DNA from: Chromatiales bacterium
GTDB taxonomy: Bacteria; Pseudomonadota; Gammaproteobacteria; JAHELT01
Reading direction: 5' to 3'
Length of the DNA: 37,810 bases
Assembly (NCBI GenBank): GCA_024644045.1
Contig: JAHELT010000029.1
Location: forward strand, 1-37,810
Made by a program: the position numbers and the translations under genes. Below the pieces are notes generated by a model, which made no database searches, was not told the origin of the DNA, and saw only the letters and a list, made by a program, of their open reading frames with translations. Below are positions 16,209 through 24,562 of the stretch, piece after piece. How positions within the stretch are numbered: the first letter of the stretch is position 1; the number at the start of each line of letters is the position of its first letter.

Positions 16209-17414
16209 CTAATCCCCGGCGTAGGCCTCGCCACCGATCGCACCGCACGCACGCAGCGCCTCGATGTCCGCTTTGCCGTAACCGAGCTCGCTCAGGATCT
16301 CGTGATTGTGTTCACCCAGCCGCGGTGCGCCGCGGTGTATGGCCGGCGGGGTGCCTTCGAACCTGGCCGCGGTGCGCGTCTGGCGCAGGCGTCCCGCGGC
16401 GTGATGCTCGTGCTCGATCAGGATCTCGCTCGCCAGCACCTGGGGGTGCTCGATCACCTCGCCCCGGGTAAGGACGGGTGCTGCCGGTACGTCTTCACGC
16501 TCGAATATGGCCAGCCATTCGCGGGTGGTCTTGTTGCGCAACGCCTGTTGCACCAGCGACAGGCGTTCGTTGACGTTACGATCGCGCTGCGCCGGTGTAT
16601 TGAAACGCGGATCGTCGATCAGTTCCGGGCGATTGAAGGCGCGCGCCAGGTTGGCCCACTCCTTGTCGCTCATCGTGGACACGGTCATGTAACCATCGCT
16701 GGTTTCGTAGATCAGGTCGATGAAGCTGGCGGCCGTCTGAGCGCATACCGGTTGATCGAGGTAGGTCTGGCCGCCCATGTCGGAGGCCCAAAGAAAGCTC
16801 AGCACCGAATCGAGCATCGACAATCGCACGTGCTGGCCCCGCCCGGTGCGGGTACGGGCAAGCAGGGCGGCGGTCACGGCCTGCGACGCTACCACGGCCG
16901 TCAGTTTGTCCGGCAGTATGGTGCGCACCAGCCGCGGTCGCGCATCATCCGAGCCGGCCTGCACCGTCGTCAGTCCAGACAGCGCCTGCACGATCGGGTC
17001 GTAAACGGGCTTGTGCGCCCAGGGGCCGCGTTCACCGTAGCCGGATATAGATACGTACACGATGTCCGGGGAGCAGCGGCGGATATCGGGCTCGGCGATA
17101 CCCAGGCGCTCGACTACGCCGGGGCGGGAATTCTGCACGAAAACGTCTGCCGTACGGGCCAGCCGTTCGATCAGCTGTCTGCCCTCGGGGTGTTTGAGGT
17201 TGACCGTGATCGAGCGCTTGCTGCGGTTGATGTTGAGAAAGTTCACCGGCAGTCCGCCGCTGCGGCTGCCGAGCGAGCGGGTATGGTCGCCGCTGCCGGG
17301 CATCTCCACCTTGATGACGTCGGCGCCCTGATCGCCAAGGATGGACGTCGCCCAGGGGCCAGTGAGCATGCTGCTCAGATCGACGATGCGATAGCCGCTG
17401 AGCGGACCTGGCAT
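16209..17414 (-). CDS. CaiB/BaiF family (class III) CoA-transferase
   Basis: A 401-residue class III CoA-transferase, which moves CoA between carboxylic acids through an aspartyl-CoA intermediate. Seen: YRIVDLSSMLTGPWATSILG, GADVIKVE, NRSKRSITVNLKHPEGRQ, VFVQNSRPGV and SISGYGERGPWAHKPVYDP in family order; the catalytic Asp is present at 169 (ILPDK). GGGAG lies 7 bases before the ATG. The preceding coiled-coil gene ends 27 bp upstream on the same strand, so they may share a transcript. The substrate is not readable; the PaaK-like ligase at 18546 and the second CoA-transferase at 27132 suggest acyl-CoA or aromatic-acid metabolism in this region. Confidence 0.92.
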   Translation of the reverse strand: MPGPLSGYRIVDLSSMLTGPWATSILGDQGADVIKVEMPGSGDHTRSLGSRSGGLPVNFLNINRSKRSITVNLKHPEGRQLIERLARTADVFVQNSRPGVVERLGIAEPDIRRCSPDIVYVSISGYGERGPWAHKPVYDPIVQALSGLTTVQAGSDDARPRLVRTILPDKLTAVVASQAVTAALLARTRTGRGQHVRLSMLDSVLSFLWASDMGGQTYLDQPVCAQTAASFIDLIYETSDGYMTVSTMSDKEWANLARAFNRPELIDDPRFNTPAQRDRNVNERLSLVQQALRNKTTREWLAIFEREDVPAAPVLTRGEVIEHPQVLASEILIEHEHHAAGRLRQTRTAARFEGTPPAIHRGAPRLGEHNHEILSELGYGKADIEALRACGAIGGEAYAGD

Positions 17415-17441
17415 AGCTGCTCCCGCGGTTGCCGGCTGCCC

Positions 17442-18398
17442 TTACCGTCCCTGTAGCTTGCGTTGCTGCTCGCGGCGTTTGATCTGGTTCTGCTGGCGTT
17501 TCTTGTTGTACTCGATCCTGATCAGCTGGTTCTGCTTGTTGAGTTCCGTCATTCTCGCAGTGACCTCCTGCTGATCGATCTCGCCGCCCTGCATGGCTTT
17601 CACCAGCAGCGCGTTGTAGAAACCGGTCTGCGTGCTGACGGCTTGCAGCTCCGCTTTTTCCTGCCATTCCAGCTCGAAATCCTGCTGCAGGTTATCGAGC
17701 TCCAAGGCGCGCGATTTCGGTCCGTTCGTGAACTCCACGAGCGTGCGCTGGTTCCGCTGCTTGATCCGGTCGACTTCTTTCTTTTGCCGTGAGTTCCAGC
17801 TCTCTTCCTGCTTGGTGAGTTCGCCGCCGATTGCGCTGGCGAGGATCGGCGTATAGTCTTTGGTCAGGCCGAGCGCGGCAGCCTCCTCGAGGATCGCGCT
17901 GTCCCGTTCATCGAGCTCGGCATGCTTGCGTTTCTCGTTGACGATACGCGCCTCGTGCGATTTCTGCGCGAAGCGCCTGCGCAGTTCGAAAACCGAATCG
18001 GCGTGCGCTTTCATGTCGGCCTGGAGTTTTTCGAGCGTCTCGGTTTCCTGCCCTTCGCCCCCGGTGGTGAGCAGGTTCATCAGCTTCTGCTGGTACTCGG
18101 CTTCCGCCGTGGCGACGGCGGCGTTCCGTTCCGCATCGATCTCCACCCGGCGCAGCTGGAAATCGGTGTCGAGATCGCGCAGGCGGGCCTGATAGTCCTT
18201 CTTGAGCTGGCGGCTGAATTCGCGGAACGACTTGATCGCTTCGTTGATCTGCCGGCTGCGCTCGTTCTTCGCCGTCTGCCGTTCCTTTTGTGCCGCCTGG
18301 CGCTGCTTGCGCAGCTCCTTGTCGTTGTCGGCTGCAGCCGGGTTGACGAGCAGGGTGAGCGCAAGCGCGGCCAACGAGAGGTGTGTTAATCGGTTCAT
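17442..18398 (-). CDS. Exported coiled-coil protein, function unknown
   Basis: A 318-residue protein with a clean signal peptide (NRLTHLSLAALALTLLVNPA, cleaved near AAA-D). The mature chain is almost wholly charged coiled coil, rich in Glu, Lys, Arg and Gln, from KELRKQRQAAQKERQ to the C-terminal QIKRREQQRKLQ. No domain is recognised. It resembles periplasmic OmpH/Skp-like or tail-spacer-like helical proteins only in composition. The ATG at 18398 is chosen for the signal peptide and the AGGAAG nearby; the open frame upstream to 18986 runs across repeat A and is not coding. It shares an intergenic region with the divergent PaaK-like gene. Confidence 0.75.
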   Translation of the reverse strand: MNRLTHLSLAALALTLLVNPAAADNDKELRKQRQAAQKERQTAKNERSRQINEAIKSFREFSRQLKKDYQARLRDLDTDFQLRRVEIDAERNAAVATAEAEYQQKLMNLLTTGGEGQETETLEKLQADMKAHADSVFELRRRFAQKSHEARIVNEKRKHAELDERDSAILEEAAALGLTKDYTPILASAIGGELTKQEESWNSRQKKEVDRIKQRNQRTLVEFTNGPKSRALELDNLQQDFELEWQEKAELQAVSTQTGFYNALLVKAMQGGEIDQQEVTARMTELNKQNQLIRIEYNKKRQQNQIKRREQQRKLQGR

Positions 18399-18434
18399 GC
18401 CCCATTCTTCCTCAATTGACGAAACGCCGTCAAT

Positions 18435-18451
18435 TTGGGGAGTGTCCCCAA
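18435..18451. repeat. Palindromic repeat A, copy 3
   Basis: TTGGGGAGTGTCCCCAA, identical to copy 2. It is embedded in a larger symmetric segment: ATTGACGAAACGCCGTCAAT precedes it and AAACGGCGAATTTTCGTCAG follows. It lies in the divergent promoter region between the coiled-coil and PaaK-like genes. Confidence 0.8.
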
Positions 18452-18545
18452 AACGGCGAATTTTCGTCAGTTTGGGAAATGTGGCCCGGCGGGGTAAATT
18501 GCCCGCGAGCCCCTCAGGTCGGGGGCAGGCCGGGAGTAGCAGCGA

Positions 18546-19832
18546 ATGCCATTGCCTTTGCCCACAAGCCGTGCAGAGATCGAGCGGATTCAGTCCGAAC
18601 GCAAACGGGTGAGCGTCGAGCGAGCGCTGCAGGCACCGTTTCACCGGGAGCGATTGCGGGGGATCGACCTCGACCGGCTGGATGAGCCGGAGGAGTGGGC
18701 CAGGATCCCCATGCTCGACAAGGACGAGTTGCGCGCGCTGCCACCGGACCGGTTTCTGGCGGACTTCTGCATCGCGGGGCGCGGCGAGGTCGCCGAGTAC
18801 TGGCGCTCTGGCGGCGCGACGGGCGTGCCCCTGTTCTATCCACGGACGTTCGAAGACATGCGCTACGGAATGCTGTCGTTTGCGCGGGTGTTTCTTGGCC
18901 CCGGCGTCGGCGCCGGCGATACGGCGCATGTGTCGTTCCCGCTCGGCATCCACCCGGTCGGCCAGGTGTTCGCGCGCGCTGCGCAAACCGAGGGAATCGG
19001 CACGCTGTGGGCCGGCGCGGGCTCATCCACGCCATCGGCCATGCAGATCCAGCTGCTGCGCGATCTGCAGCCGACCGTGTGGCTGGGTATGAGCTCCTAC
19101 GGCATTCACCTCGCCAACCTCGCGGATGCGCAGGACATCGACCTGGCCGGCGGCAGCGTCAACACGATCATGTGCTCGGCAGAACCGCTCTCCAGCACCA
19201 AGCGTGCAAAGATCGAGCGCATGTGGGGCGCGCAGGTCTTCGACACGTTCGGCATGACCGAGGCCGGCATGATGGGCTGCGAGAGCGAGGCGCACGATGG
19301 CTTTCACGTGTTCACCGACCTCTACTTCATCGAGGTGATCGACCAGCAGAGCGGTCTGCCGGTTGCCGAGGGCGAGCCGGGTCTGCTCGTGGTCACGCCG
19401 TTGTGGACCAACCATGCGACCACCTTTCTGCGCTGGAACTCCGGCGATATCGTCACCTACCGGGCGTCGGGCGCGACGGAGGGCCCGTTGTCGGTGTTTC
19501 CGGTGATTCGCCACGCGCATCGTACGGTCGGTTTCTTCAAGGTCCGCGGCGTCAATATCAACCACCAGGAGTTCGAGGACTTCATGTTCGGCAACGCCGC
19601 GGTCATGGACTTCAAGGCTGAGCTGGTCACCGAGTCGGGCAGCGACCTGTTCCGTGTCCACGTCGAAATCGCTACGGGCGCCGACGAACAGGCGCTGCGC
19701 GATCAGCTCGCTCGTGCGACCAGAGACACCTTCGAGGTCAGTCCCGATGTGCGCGTGCTGGCGCGCGGCACCCTGGCCCGTGAGTTCGAAGCCAGCATCA
19801 AAGCCCCAAGGTTCGTCGATCGGCGGGAGTGA
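18546..19832 (+). CDS. Phenylacetate-CoA ligase (PaaK) family acyl-CoA ligase
   Basis: A 428-residue adenylating enzyme of the PaaK family, forming an acyl-CoA from an aromatic or other acid, ATP and CoA. Seen: P-loop-like YWRSGGATGVPLFYPRT (about 88-104), FDTFGMTEAGMMGCE (about 235-249) and the hinge region FFKVRGVNINHQEFEDF (about 330-347). The P-loop reads SGGATG where PaaK usually reads SSGTTG, a divergent form. A C-terminal domain follows with DLFRVHVEI and REFEASIKAPRF. GGGAG lies 9 bases before the ATG. Substrate unknown; true phenylacetate is unlikely without paa genes nearby. Confidence 0.88.
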   Translation: MPLPLPTSRAEIERIQSERKRVSVERALQAPFHRERLRGIDLDRLDEPEEWARIPMLDKDELRALPPDRFLADFCIAGRGEVAEYWRSGGATGVPLFYPRTFEDMRYGMLSFARVFLGPGVGAGDTAHVSFPLGIHPVGQVFARAAQTEGIGTLWAGAGSSTPSAMQIQLLRDLQPTVWLGMSSYGIHLANLADAQDIDLAGGSVNTIMCSAEPLSSTKRAKIERMWGAQVFDTFGMTEAGMMGCESEAHDGFHVFTDLYFIEVIDQQSGLPVAEGEPGLLVVTPLWTNHATTFLRWNSGDIVTYRASGATEGPLSVFPVIRHAHRTVGFFKVRGVNINHQEFEDFMFGNAAVMDFKAELVTESGSDLFRVHVEIATGADEQALRDQLARATRDTFEVSPDVRVLARGTLAREFEASIKAPRFVDRRE

Positions 19833-19870
19833 GTCCGGCCGGGGTGGGAACTCCGTGCTCCGGGCGTGGC

Positions 19871-19898
19871 TTGACGCAGGCGTCAAAATACTTACTGT
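19871..19898 (+). promoter_or_regulatory. Putative promoter with dyad over the -35 box
   Basis: TTGACGCAGGCGTCAA (19871-19886) has 7-bp arms around AG, and its first six bases make a -35 box. TACTGT at 19893-19898 is a weak -10 after 16 bp. It could serve the Fe-S gene at 20130, with a leader of about 220 bp. A regulator bound to the dyad would block RNA polymerase. Confidence 0.35.
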
Positions 19899-20129
19899 AG
19901 ATTCAGTGTTTTTTTTGGAGTCGAGCGTCGGCGCCTTGCTCAAATCCGCAAATGCAGTTGTGCTCGAATGTACAGCATGGACGCTAGTATGCAGTCGACC
20001 GATGAGTCGAGGGCAAACGGCCTGTTCCACGAAGGCGCCCGGAGCTTCATTGAACCAATGCAAGCCCACTTCACCGGAACCTGAGCGTGCCCCGCGCTGC
20101 CGCGCAAAGGCCGTGCGAGCTACGATGAC

Positions 20130-21152
20130 ATGAACGCAGCCGAGGTCAAACAACTCGCCAGGCACCTGGGCGCCGATCTCGTGGGCATCGCCTCCGCCGA
20201 GGTGCTGAATGCATTCCCGCCCGATCCTCGCTGGCCGCAGACGCCCGATCGCATTTCGCCCTACTGCAAGAGCGTCATCGTCATCGTTTGTCGCATTCCG
20301 GCCGCTGCTTTTCGCGCCAAGCACAACGTGCTGGTGCAGTATCTGGACATGCTGGTGCTGCGGCGCATGGATCGAATCGCACACCGGCTTTGCGAAACGC
20401 TCGAGAGGCGCGGCTACCCCACCTTTACTACCGCCGGCCAGGAAACCGACTGGAGCCTCAAGAAGGCCAGCTACGGCCGGCTCAGCACCCGCCATCTCGG
20501 CATCGAGGCAGGGCTCGGCACGTTCGGCCTGGAGGTCAACATCCTCACGCCCGAGTTCGGTCCGCGTGTTTACCTCACCGGCATCCTCACCGAGCTGGAG
20601 CTGGAGGCGGACACGCCGATTCGCGAGCAGGTGTGCATCGGCGAATCCTGCTCGCGGTGCCTGTACTCGTGTCCCACCGACGCAGTACTGCACTGGAACA
20701 TTGACAAGCGCAACTGCGCGCTCGAAGCGCAGGAGTTCGGCTACATGACGGCGACCGCCTACTTCGACAAATTCATCGGTGCCGACACAGAGACCCGCAA
20801 GACGATGCTTCGTTCGCGCGACCTGTTCGGTTTCTGGCAAGGACTGCTGCGGGTGGTCGGTTCGTTCGGCGATTGTCCGCGCTGTCTGGCGGTCTGCCCG
20901 GTCGGCAACGACTACCATGCGCACCTGACGGACCATCAGAAGGTGATTCCGGAGCGAACGCCGGACAAGGTTGCCAAGGCGAAGGCCTACAAGCAGGCGA
21001 GAAAGCGGGGCGATCCGGTGCCGGGCCTCGACGAATGGAACATCCGCTGGGTCGGCCCGGACGGCTACAAGGGCATGGTGGCCCGTCAGCTCAAGGCGTT
21101 TCGAGAAGCACAGGCGGCACGCGCTGAACAGGAGCAGAAGCGCGATGATTGA
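20130..21152 (+). CDS. QueG/reductive-dehalogenase-like 4Fe-4S protein, first of a tandem pair
   Basis: A 340-residue protein. The N-terminus LGADLVGIA and the segment GLGTFGLEVNILTPEFGPRV (128-147) are shared by epoxyqueuosine reductase and reductive dehalogenases, which carry a corrinoid. Fe-S ligands: C169-x4-C174-x2-C177-x3-C181-P and C249-x2-C252-x3-C256-P, enough for two clusters if another Cys (such as 196) joins. No signal peptide or Tat motif, so it is cytoplasmic and unlike respiratory RdhA. Queuosine synthesis is doubtful because the second cluster spacing and C-terminus differ from QueG and it is duplicated. Its last 8 bases (ATGATTGA) overlap the start of the paralogue. True activity unknown. 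Confidence 0.8.
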   Translation: MNAAEVKQLARHLGADLVGIASAEVLNAFPPDPRWPQTPDRISPYCKSVIVIVCRIPAAAFRAKHNVLVQYLDMLVLRRMDRIAHRLCETLERRGYPTFTTAGQETDWSLKKASYGRLSTRHLGIEAGLGTFGLEVNILTPEFGPRVYLTGILTELELEADTPIREQVCIGESCSRCLYSCPTDAVLHWNIDKRNCALEAQEFGYMTATAYFDKFIGADTETRKTMLRSRDLFGFWQGLLRVVGSFGDCPRCLAVCPVGNDYHAHLTDHQKVIPERTPDKVAKAKAYKQARKRGDPVPGLDEWNIRWVGPDGYKGMVARQLKAFREAQAARAEQEQKRDD

Positions 21153-22158
21153 CGTCTACCGGGCACCCTTGACCGCCGACGCGGTAAAGGCGAAGGCGAA
21201 GGCACTGGGCGCCGACCTGGTCGGCATCGCCGACGGTGCCGCCATGAACGCGCACCCGCCGGATCCCGATGACCCGCGCCGGCCGAACGACCTGAGCGAC
21301 TACGATGCCGACCGGGTGATCGTGCTGGCGAAGCGCCTGAATCTCGGCACGACCCGACTGGTGCGCTGGGACGAGCGGCACAAGTACTACAACGACGAGC
21401 TGACGCTCACCGCGCTGGAAGAGGCCGCGCTGGAGCTGGTGCTGTGGCTCGAGGACCAGGGCTATCCGGCGCTCATCGTGCCGCCGACACACGTCGACCC
21501 GTGGCGCTACCAGGGCGACCCCTCGGTCCACCAGCAGCCGCTGCTGTCCATGGATCACGCCGCGGTCGAGGCCGGTCTCGGCACGCTCGGGTTGAACCTG
21601 CAGCTGCTCACGCCCGAGTTCGGCCCGCGCGTGATGCTCATCGCGGTGCTCTGCTCGCTCGAGGTGGAACCCGATCGCCGCCGGGAGCAGGCGCTTTGCC
21701 TGGGGCCTTCGTGCGGGCGGTGTCTGAGCACGTGCCCCGGTGATGCGGTGCGCCACTGGGGCCGGGACTGGCCGGCCTGCGACGTGCACCGCTCTCCGCA
21801 TGGTTTCAAGCAGCTCACCGACTTTCTGGCCGGGGTGATCGACACAACCGAGCCCGACGAGCAGAAGCGCATGCTGCGCTCGGAGGACAGTTTCTACCTG
21901 TGGCAGAGCATCTTGCGCGGCGCGGGCGTCGTGACCGGTTGCCGGCGTTGTCAGGACGTGTGTCCGGTCGGCGCCGACTACCGTCAGCTCGAAGATGCGC
22001 TCGACGCCATCCCCGAGGACACCGCGCAGAAACGATCGAGCCTGGCTGCCATGGCGGCGCGCGAGGCGGGTGGTGAGCGGCCGCCCGGTCTGACGGCGCA
22101 GGCGCGTTGGGTGGGGCGATACGCACTCGGGCAGGACAAGGGCTCGCACTCGCGATAA
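21145..22158 (+). CDS. QueG/reductive-dehalogenase-like 4Fe-4S protein, second of a tandem pair
   Basis: A 337-residue paralogue of the preceding protein: LGADLVGIAD (21-30), GLGTLGLNLQLLTPEFGPRV (144-163), then C185-x4-C190-x2-C193-x3-C197-P and C266-x2-C269-x3-C273-P. The same spacing of all seven ligands shows a duplication; by eye the two share the core but differ over most of the N-terminal half. The region 120-140 (WRYQGDPSVHQQPLLSMDHA) replaces the partner's shorter loop, so substrate pockets probably differ. ATG at 21145 overlaps the partner's stop by 8 bp with GGAG 10 bases before, indicating coupling and perhaps a heterodimer (inference). The frame is open further upstream but that part is the shadow of the first gene. 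Confidence 0.8.
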   Translation: MIDVYRAPLTADAVKAKAKALGADLVGIADGAAMNAHPPDPDDPRRPNDLSDYDADRVIVLAKRLNLGTTRLVRWDERHKYYNDELTLTALEEAALELVLWLEDQGYPALIVPPTHVDPWRYQGDPSVHQQPLLSMDHAAVEAGLGTLGLNLQLLTPEFGPRVMLIAVLCSLEVEPDRRREQALCLGPSCGRCLSTCPGDAVRHWGRDWPACDVHRSPHGFKQLTDFLAGVIDTTEPDEQKRMLRSEDSFYLWQSILRGAGVVTGCRRCQDVCPVGADYRQLEDALDAIPEDTAQKRSSLAAMAAREAGGERPPGLTAQARWVGRYALGQDKGSHSR

Positions 22159-22309
22159 CCTTGTCGTTACGACGCCGTACCCTGGCATTTTCAATCGGCA
22201 CCGAGATTTCTACTATGGTTACACGTAACTGCGATAAGGCGAAGGCCAGCCGCTGTCGTTGTACATGCACCTGGTAACGCGTCGGATATCCGCATGCGGA
22301 ACCTGGCTT

Positions 22310-22323
22310 TTGATCCAGATCAA
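22310..22323 (+). promoter_or_regulatory. Perfect FNR/Anr box of the nrdJ promoter
   Basis: TTGATCCAGATCAA is the exact TTGAT-N4-ATCAA consensus of FNR-type oxygen-responsive activators. CATAAA at 22344-22349 lies 30 bp from the box centre, where a -10 box belongs when FNR is centred at -41.5. The predicted transcript starts near 22357, which supports the GTG start at 22401 and excludes the ATG at 22341. Confidence 0.8.
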
Positions 22324-22400
22324 ACGGTGCTGCCGCGCGTGTGCATAAAAGAGGTTCTGCTGTTCATGTTGTCGTCTCCCAGCGTCAAAGGTTCCAGATC

Positions 22401-24554
22401 GTGACAACGCTTACCGATCCAGATGCACGTCCAACGCCCGACGAGATCTCCCTGCAAAGCGCCGCGTTCGACATCTGGGATCGAAAATATCGCCTCAAGA
22501 CGAGCGACGGGACGCCGCTCGACTCGACGGTCGACGATACCTACGCGCGTATTGCCACGGCGCTGGCGGCTGTCGAGCAGACCGCGGAGCAACGCCGCGA
22601 ATGGCAGGAAAAGTTTCTTTGGGCGTTGCGTCACGGCGCGGTTCCCGCGGGTCGCATCGTCTCCAATGCCGGGGCGCAGTCGCATAAACCGGCCACGTCA
22701 ACGATCAATTGCACGGTGTCGGGCACGATCGCCGATTGCATGGACGACATTCTGCAGAAGTTGCACGAGGCCGGTCTGACTCTGAAAGCGGGCAGCGGTA
22801 TCGGCTACGAGTTTTCGACGCTGCGCCCGAAGAACGCATACGTCCGCGGGGCTGGGGCGCATACGTCGGGGCCGCTGTCGTTCATGGACATCTACGACAG
22901 AATGTGTTCCACCATTGCTTCGGCCGGGGGGCGACGCGGGGCGCAGATGGCCACGTTCGACGTTGGTCATCCCGACGTGCTGGATTTCATTCTCGCCAAA
23001 CGCGAAGCGGGGCGCTTGCGCCAGTTCAATCTTTCCCTGCTGCTCACGCGTGAGTTCATGCAGGCACTCAAGGAGGATGCGCCATGGGTGCTGGCGTTTC
23101 CGCTAACAGCGCAGGAAGTGGACACGTCAGGTATCGATCTGAACAATACACGACAGGTAATCTGGCGTGCGTGGCCGACGCAAGAGAATTACATTCGCGA
23201 CGCGAACGGGCGAGTGGCATGCAGGATTTACCGCACCATCCCGGCGCGCCGCCTGTGGGACCACATCATGACGTCGACCTACGACTTTGCGGAACCCGGG
23301 GTTGTGTTCGTTGATCGCTACAACGAGATGAACAACAACTGGTTTTGCGAAACGATCCGTGCGACCAATCCGTGCGGCGAGCAAGGCCTGCCGCCCTACG
23401 GGGCGTGCCTGCTTGGCTCGATCAACCTGACTCGTTTCGTGCGCGACCCGTTCTCGAACAACGCACGCTTCGATTGGGATACGTTTCGAGAAATCGTTTC
23501 GGTGTTTACTCGCCTGCTCGATAACGTGGTCGATCTGCACGGCCTGCCGCTCGCGCCGCAGCGCGATGAAATTCTGCTCAAACGTCGCCACGGCATGGGC
23601 TTCCTCGGTCTCGGGTCGGCCTTGACAATGCTCCGTATTCGCTATGGTTCGCCCGACTCGCTGCGGTTCACGGAAGACGTTGCGCGCGAGCTGGCGCTGA
23701 CCGGTTGGAGAGTCGCCCTCGATCTGGCCAAAGAGAAAGGACCCGCGCCGATCATGGAGCAGGAGTTCACGATAACGCCGGAGCTTCTCGCGAAAAGACC
23801 GGAGATGGCACGCGACGGCATCAAGGCAGGCGATACCGTCAAAGGGAGAGTGTTGCACGCACGCTACAGCCGTTACATGCAGCATATCGCCACGGTGGCG
23901 CCGGCGTTGATAGATGAGCTTGCCGGAACGGGTGCGCGATTCACGCATCACAGTTCGATCGCACCGACCGGAACGATCGCCTTATCGCTTGCCAATAACG
24001 CCAGCAATGGGATCGAGCCGAGCTTCGCTCACAGCTATACGCGAAACGTGACCCGAAAGGACAAGAAGTCGAAGGAAAAAGTCGACGTCTACTCCTACGA
24101 GCTGCTCTTGTATCGCGCGCGCGTAAATAGCGCTGCGATGCCCACTGCGGACGACCCACACGCTCAGTTGCCGGACTACTTCGTCAGCGCGGACGATGTG
24201 ACGCCGCCGCAGCACATAGCCGTTCAGGCTGCCGCACAGAAGTGGATCGACTCGTCCATCTCCAAGACCATCAACGTGCCCACGGATATACCGTACGAGG
24301 AGTTCATGAGTATCTATCTGCACGCGTACGACAGCGACTTGAAAGGTTGCACGACGTTTCGTTTCAATCCGAAAGCTTCACAAGGCGTGCTCGTGAAGCA
24401 ACGCGATCTGGAGAATACCCTTTATCGCTTCACGCTAGACGATGGCAGCGTGGTCGAAGCGAGAGGTAACGACATGATCGAGTACGATGGCGAAACTCAC
24501 AGTGCCGCGAATTTGTATGAGGCATTGAAAGAAGGCGACTACGGAAAGTACTGA
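22401..24554 (+). CDS. nrdJ: Adenosylcobalamin-dependent (class II) ribonucleotide reductase, NrdJa subunit
   Basis: A 717-residue class II RNR that makes deoxyribonucleotides with an adenosylcobalamin-derived thiyl radical and needs no oxygen. Numbering from GTG: STINCTVSG holds the first redox Cys (about 104); NPCGE (323-327) gives Asn, the thiyl Cys325 and Glu; GSGIGYEFSTLRPKNAYVRG and APTGTIAL are further family segments; GCTTFRFNPKA is near the C-terminus. It ends where the Cys-rich tail would start; that part is the next gene, as in Pseudomonas NrdJa/NrdJb. The start is GTG 22401 (AAAGG upstream), because the predicted FNR-dependent transcript begins near 22357. Regulation: anaerobic induction through the perfect FNR box. 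Confidence 0.94.
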   Translation: MTTLTDPDARPTPDEISLQSAAFDIWDRKYRLKTSDGTPLDSTVDDTYARIATALAAVEQTAEQRREWQEKFLWALRHGAVPAGRIVSNAGAQSHKPATSTINCTVSGTIADCMDDILQKLHEAGLTLKAGSGIGYEFSTLRPKNAYVRGAGAHTSGPLSFMDIYDRMCSTIASAGGRRGAQMATFDVGHPDVLDFILAKREAGRLRQFNLSLLLTREFMQALKEDAPWVLAFPLTAQEVDTSGIDLNNTRQVIWRAWPTQENYIRDANGRVACRIYRTIPARRLWDHIMTSTYDFAEPGVVFVDRYNEMNNNWFCETIRATNPCGEQGLPPYGACLLGSINLTRFVRDPFSNNARFDWDTFREIVSVFTRLLDNVVDLHGLPLAPQRDEILLKRRHGMGFLGLGSALTMLRIRYGSPDSLRFTEDVARELALTGWRVALDLAKEKGPAPIMEQEFTITPELLAKRPEMARDGIKAGDTVKGRVLHARYSRYMQHIATVAPALIDELAGTGARFTHHSSIAPTGTIALSLANNASNGIEPSFAHSYTRNVTRKDKKSKEKVDVYSYELLLYRARVNSAAMPTADDPHAQLPDYFVSADDVTPPQHIAVQAAAQKWIDSSISKTINVPTDIPYEEFMSIYLHAYDSDLKGCTTFRFNPKASQGVLVKQRDLENTLYRFTLDDGSVVEARGNDMIEYDGETHSAANLYEALKEGDYGKY

Positions 24555-24562
24555 GGCCACAC

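Noticed and set aside
19968-20084. 38-codon ORF in the gap before the first Fe-S gene
   Set aside because: Residue mix is acceptable but there is no ribosome-binding site and too little length to support a gene.
19023-20936. 637-residue open frame on the minus strand across the ligase and first Fe-S gene
   Set aside because: It runs antisense through two genes with clear family motifs; its Arg/Ala/Gly/His-rich translation has no domain. Long mirror frames are common in GC-rich DNA.
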